Of a stretch of 64,000 nt of DNA, positions 61,343 to 64,000 are shown piece by piece; the first letter of the stretch is position 1; every line of letters starts with the position of its first letter. The notes beneath the pieces were generated by a model. It made no database searches and had not been told where the DNA came from. It was given only the letters and a program-made list of their open reading frames with translations. The stretch lies in assembly GCF_014698115.1 (NCBI RefSeq), contig NZ_JACJSJ010000019.1:1-64000 (forward strand). The letters are read 5' to 3'. This stretch comes from Nostoc sp. FACHB-973 (GTDB taxonomy: Bacteria > Cyanobacteriota > Cyanobacteriia > Cyanobacteriales > Nostocaceae). The translations under genes were made by a program, and so were the position numbers.

Positions 61343-61583
61343 CTTCTAGTCATGCGAGGTTAAAATTTACATTCCTTTTGATGTCTTCAAGTTGCGACTT
61401 TAAGACAAATTCCTTTATTACCTATGATAGTTACTAAGACTCACCTGGATGAGCGAAAGTAGTGGGAGTAATGGTTGAGGGTAAATATACTTAGTAATTG
61501 AGGTTCAAAGCATGGACTCGACAGGTGAGGCTCAAATTCTGGACTCGTCCTGGTATCTTCCACTGCCGTTGAAAGAGTATGCA

Positions 61584-61751
61584 ATGAGCCGAGTGACTGT
61601 CTACTTTTATAGCAACGGGTGGGTTCCAATTAAATATTGTTTTTTGGAAAAGGCAATTTTGTTGTACCACAAAGCCAAACTAGAAGGTAAGGAAATTTTA
61701 ATATTTCCTACTGATTTAGACCCTAATAATTTCTCAAACTCGTTTAACTAA
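61584..61751 (+). CDS. Small hypothetical protein, 55 residues
   Basis: The product begins MSRVTVYFYSNGWVPIKYC and continues with a helix FLEKAILLYHKAKLEGKEI and ILIFPTDLDP. The strand-helix-strand pattern and a GAAAGAG ribosome-site-like word 12 bp upstream suggest a real small protein of unknown function. An in-frame ATG at 61512 would add 24 residues. A hairpin terminator follows 58 bp downstream. Confidence 0.45.
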   Translation: MSRVTVYFYSNGWVPIKYCFLEKAILLYHKAKLEGKEILIFPTDLDPNNFSNSFN

Positions 61752-61808
61752 AATGCATTTAGGTCAATCATTTTTCAAAAAAAATTACAACATACTAACT
61801 GACTATGG

Positions 61809-61834
61809 AGGCGTACACAAGTACGCCTTTATTT
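61809..61834 (+). terminator. Rho-independent-type terminator
   Basis: AGGCGTAC (61809-61816) and GTACGCCT (61821-61828) pair around the tetraloop ACAA and are followed by TTATTT. It lies just after the small hypothetical gene at 61584. The overlapping 85-codon frame (61753-62010) is unlikely to be a gene. Confidence 0.7.
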
Positions 61835-61980
61835 ATAAATGCTATTACAGCGGTTCCTGCTGTTATGAAGTACAGCCTCTCTCCCTCCATACTCCATCCT
61901 TTTGGACTCTTTCAGCACTAAATATGTACCCCACAACAGCGGTAAGTGCTGTAAAAATTGATGCTAATTTTAAAGGCAAT

Positions 61981-62160
61981 AGAGGTTATTTGAAAAGTGG
62001 TATGTTGTGATTTTTATAGAATGATTATCCCCCTTAATCCCCCCGATGTATTGGGGAGAAACCGGAAAATAATCTAGTTCCCTCCCCTTTATAAGGGGAG
62101 GGTTAGGGTGGGGTAAAAAATATTTGATACATCAATTATGACTTTTAAAACATCCTCTTA
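61981..62160. repeat. 180-bp MITE-like element (uninterrupted relative of 44734)
   Basis: The left end AGAGGTTATTTGAAAAGT and the right end, whose complement is AGAGGATGTTTTAAAAGT (62142-62159), are imperfect inverted repeats matching at 15 of 18 positions. Internal words (AGAATGATTATCCCCCTTAATC and GGGTTAGGGTGGGG) match the element at 44734. Confidence 0.75.
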
Positions 62161-62228
62161 AGAGTAGTTTGACATTAGATAACAGCTAGTTATCAAAAAT
62201 ATTCCTCAACGATTTTAACTGTTTTTTG

Positions 62229-62597
62229 TCACTTCAACTTCTTGGGCATCAATAGTAAGCGAATCTCTGGGCTAAGTTCATTTTTCAGTTTGAGTTTTAG
62301 GTCTTCTGTAATCGGTAAATCTTTAATTTCTCTGAGGAGAAATATCACAGATTCGGTTTTGCTACGTTCTTTATAAATAGCCTTGAGAATGGCTTCTATT
62401 CCATATCCGGCTACAGCATCTCCTGCAACATTTATTAAGCCAAGCAAGGCTATACCTCCGACAATGCCAAACGGACCTCCCAAGGCTGTGAGAGTAGCAA
62501 TAACTGCGGCAGAACTACCTCCTGATGTGACCGCTAGAATCACAACAATGACACCAGGAAAACCCAGACCAGCAAATTTTCTAACGATTTCGTCCAT
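62229..62597 (-). CDS. Small Gly/Ala-rich hydrophobic protein
   Basis: A 122-residue protein. Residues about 8-65 are two Gly/Ala/Val-rich hydrophobic segments (GFPGVIVVILAVTSGGSSAAVI and LGGPFGIVGGIALLGLINVAG), which could form a membrane hairpin. The rest is a charged helical tail (AILKAIYKERSKTESVIFLLREIKDL and beyond). It resembles small cyanobacterial proteins of unknown function; a pore-forming or membrane-anchoring role is conceivable but untested. A GTG-like longer start at 62612 is less likely than the ATG before DEIVRKFAG. Confidence 0.6.
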   Translation of the reverse strand: MDEIVRKFAGLGFPGVIVVILAVTSGGSSAAVIATLTALGGPFGIVGGIALLGLINVAGDAVAGYGIEAILKAIYKERSKTESVIFLLREIKDLPITEDLKLKLKNELSPEIRLLLMPKKLK

Positions 62598-62737
62598 TTT
62601 AATTAACCTCAAATCCTTATATTTTAGTTAAACATTACTAATGATACATTTATTGATGAAAGCCGCTATAATTATGTGCCAGAGAGCTTTATATCACCAA
62701 ATTAAATGAACTCCAGTAGTGAGAGATAAATTTATAT

Positions 62738-64000
62738 TTAAACAGTAGCACGACTCCAAGTTAAGTTGATTAAATCTAAAACGTAATCATCCAAGTTATC
62801 TATATAATCTTCTGATTTTTCATTATCCATTACACACAATTTACCGCCAGTAATATCAATTTTCTCTGGTTCTTTGTAGTAAGCTTTGTGTCTACTGATC
62901 CATCCTGGTTTATCCCCAGTGGTTTCTAATTGTTCGATTTTAAAGGTGTGGATATGTAATCGATAAACTGGAGTTTCATTATAGATTCTTGCATCAGCAT
63001 ATCCTAAACTGCCAATGATATATATGTATTTTCCAACTAACGTAGCTGAATGAAAATCAGTTGGTGGAAAAATATGTTTGGGATAACCAAAAATCTGAAA
63101 ATTACCATCACCTTGATAAACTACAACATCGTTATATATACAAAAATCAGGGTCATAGTAGTCTTCGTGTTCACCAGCAATTTCTACAATTCTGCCATCT
63201 GGTAATTGTGTAATGGTTCTGCCAAATCGATCGTAGCACCATACTTTATCTTGCCAATTCTCTCTATCGTTAAAAATATTTTTGGCTGTATAAGCAGAAC
63301 AACCCTCACAAATCATCGCCTGCCAAAAGGGGATTTTCATCAATTCTGGATTGGCTTTACCAAAGCGCGGATGTTTGCCAGCAAAATATTGTTTTGGCGA
63401 TAATTGTGATAATGAGAATTTGCTGTTGGCAATGCCGGTGAGCGATCGCCGCATACCATCATTAATATCGCTCACATCTTCACCAGCTGCAACTAACATT
63501 CTGACAATTTCTAGATTAGTCGCTATCTTAATGGCTTTGTCATCGCAATTATTGAGTCTGCTGGGGTTTGCGCCAGCGGCTAGTAAAATTCTGACGCAAT
63601 CAGTGGCACCACGCTCGGCTGCAATGATTAACGCAGTGTTACTAAAGTCATCAGTGGCTTCAATATCAAATCCCTCTGCAATGAGCCACTGTAGGACTTC
63701 GAGTCTATTGTTTTCTATGGCATACATTAACGGCGTTTTGCCGCAGTTTCCCACATCGTTGTGATTTGCTCCAGCAGCTAGGAGTAATTTGGCTTTAGGT
63801 AGTTCACCCACCTGAAGACTCAACAGCCAAGGGGTTCTATGCCAACAATCACGCACATCTTGATCTGCGCCTTGTTCTAACAATAACTCGACTTGCTCTA
63901 AGCTCCCAAAAACTATAGCGTGCATTAATTCTGTCCATCCCAGTTGCTCTGGGTTAGCACCTGCGTTCAATAGTAATTTGACAGCATCAAATCTTCCTAC
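62738..64000 (-). CDS. Ankyrin-repeat protein with Kelch-like C-terminal domain (5' end outside)
   Basis: The frame stays open to the right edge, so the start lies beyond it; at least 420 residues are visible. The N-terminal part consists of six or so ankyrin repeats (VKLLLNAGANPEQLGWTELMHA, VELLLEQGADQDVRD, LQWLIAEGFDIEATDDFSNTALIIAAERG). The C-terminal 200 residues have PPTDFHSATLVGKYIYIIGSLGY and TTGDKPGWISRHKAYY, like part of a Kelch beta-propeller, preceded by a Cys-containing region. It is probably an intracellular interaction protein; no partner is known. Confidence 0.8.
   Translation of the reverse strand, partial: VGRFDAVKLLLNAGANPEQLGWTELMHAIVFGSLEQVELLLEQGADQDVRDCWHRTPWLLSLQVGELPKAKLLLAAGANHNDVGNCGKTPLMYAIENNRLEVLQWLIAEGFDIEATDDFSNTALIIAAERGATDCVRILLAAGANPSRLNNCDDKAIKIATNLEIVRMLVAAGEDVSDINDGMRRSLTGIANSKFSLSQLSPKQYFAGKHPRFGKANPELMKIPFWQAMICEGCSAYTAKNIFNDRENWQDKVWCYDRFGRTITQLPDGRIVEIAGEHEDYYDPDFCIYNDVVVYQGDGNFQIFGYPKHIFPPTDFHSATLVGKYIYIIGSLGYADARIYNETPVYRLHIHTFKIEQLETTGDKPGWISRHKAYYKEPEKIDITGGKLCVMDNEKSEDYIDNLDDYVLDLINLTWSRATV

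Noticed and set aside
61753..62010. 85-codon plus-strand frame
   Set aside because: It spans a terminator hairpin and enters a MITE; composition is unlike a protein.
1..64000. tRNA or rRNA genes
   Set aside because: No T-loop (GGTTCGAATCC-like) with matching acceptor arms, and no rRNA segments, were found on reading both strands by eye; a covariance search would settle it.

Overview
The window looks like chromosome of a filamentous, probably heterocyst-forming cyanobacterium (Nostocales). The GCGATCGC (HIP1) octamer recurs throughout. Short tandem repeats such as CCCCACT and CTCCCTCAT fill many gaps, and dispersed palindromes and MITE-like elements are abundant. The gene set (cobN, NIL-domain proteins, DUF3611, GAF-rich histidine kinases, a DICT kinase, NrtR-type NUDIX) also fits. 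No tRNA, rRNA, CRISPR array or intact transposase was seen. Both edges cut a gene: cobN on the left and an ankyrin-repeat gene on the right.

Layout. 1-11 kb: cobN 5' end, DICT/GAF histidine kinase, ATP-grasp protein, proline-rich membrane protein, Tat-type metallophosphoesterase, MATE exporter, ABM protein, PcrA/UvrD helicase. 11-18 kb: DsbA-like oxidoreductase; a TetR, tautomerase-like, thioesterase and GST block with two matching TetR-type operators; TauE/SafE and two CadD-family transporters. 18-24 kb: peroxiredoxin-like protein and a sulfur block (cysK, CymR-like Rrf2, cysE, Crp/Fnr regulator, double-NIL protein). 24-30.3 kb: FG-GAP/RTX adhesin-like protein, a 21-bp tandem repeat, and a sensor kinase with three cyanobacteriochrome-like GAF domains.

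31-39 kb is the most unusual stretch. It holds an M50 membrane protease, a small protein with an internal PEP-CTERM-like segment, a 1501-residue multidomain protein (metzincin protease, LysM, coiled coil, PPC domain, pre-toxin region, C-terminal nuclease-like toxin), an overlapping CPCC-type probable immunity gene, and an arginyl-tRNA-synthetase-like protein without catalytic motifs. I read this as a polymorphic toxin-immunity locus with possible processing or export partners.

39-45 kb: sulfate transport operon (sbpA-cysT-cysW-NIL, no cysA), ChaC and TauE/SafE. A shared promoter motif, ACTAC(G/A)GT, precedes sbpA, the Rrf2 gene, the Crp gene and the double-NIL gene, and suggests one sulfur regulon. 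45-47 kb: divergent cell-wall enzymes. 47.5-52.3 kb: an NAD operon (pncB-nadD-nrtR-nadE) under a 29-bp palindrome that fits an NrtR operator. 52.6-61 kb: a small conserved protein, PrxQ, ABC-2 exporter, Orn/Lys/Arg decarboxylase, VanX-like dipeptidase, TspO and DUF3611. 61-64 kb: TnpB remnant, small hypothetical proteins and the ankyrin/Kelch-like gene.
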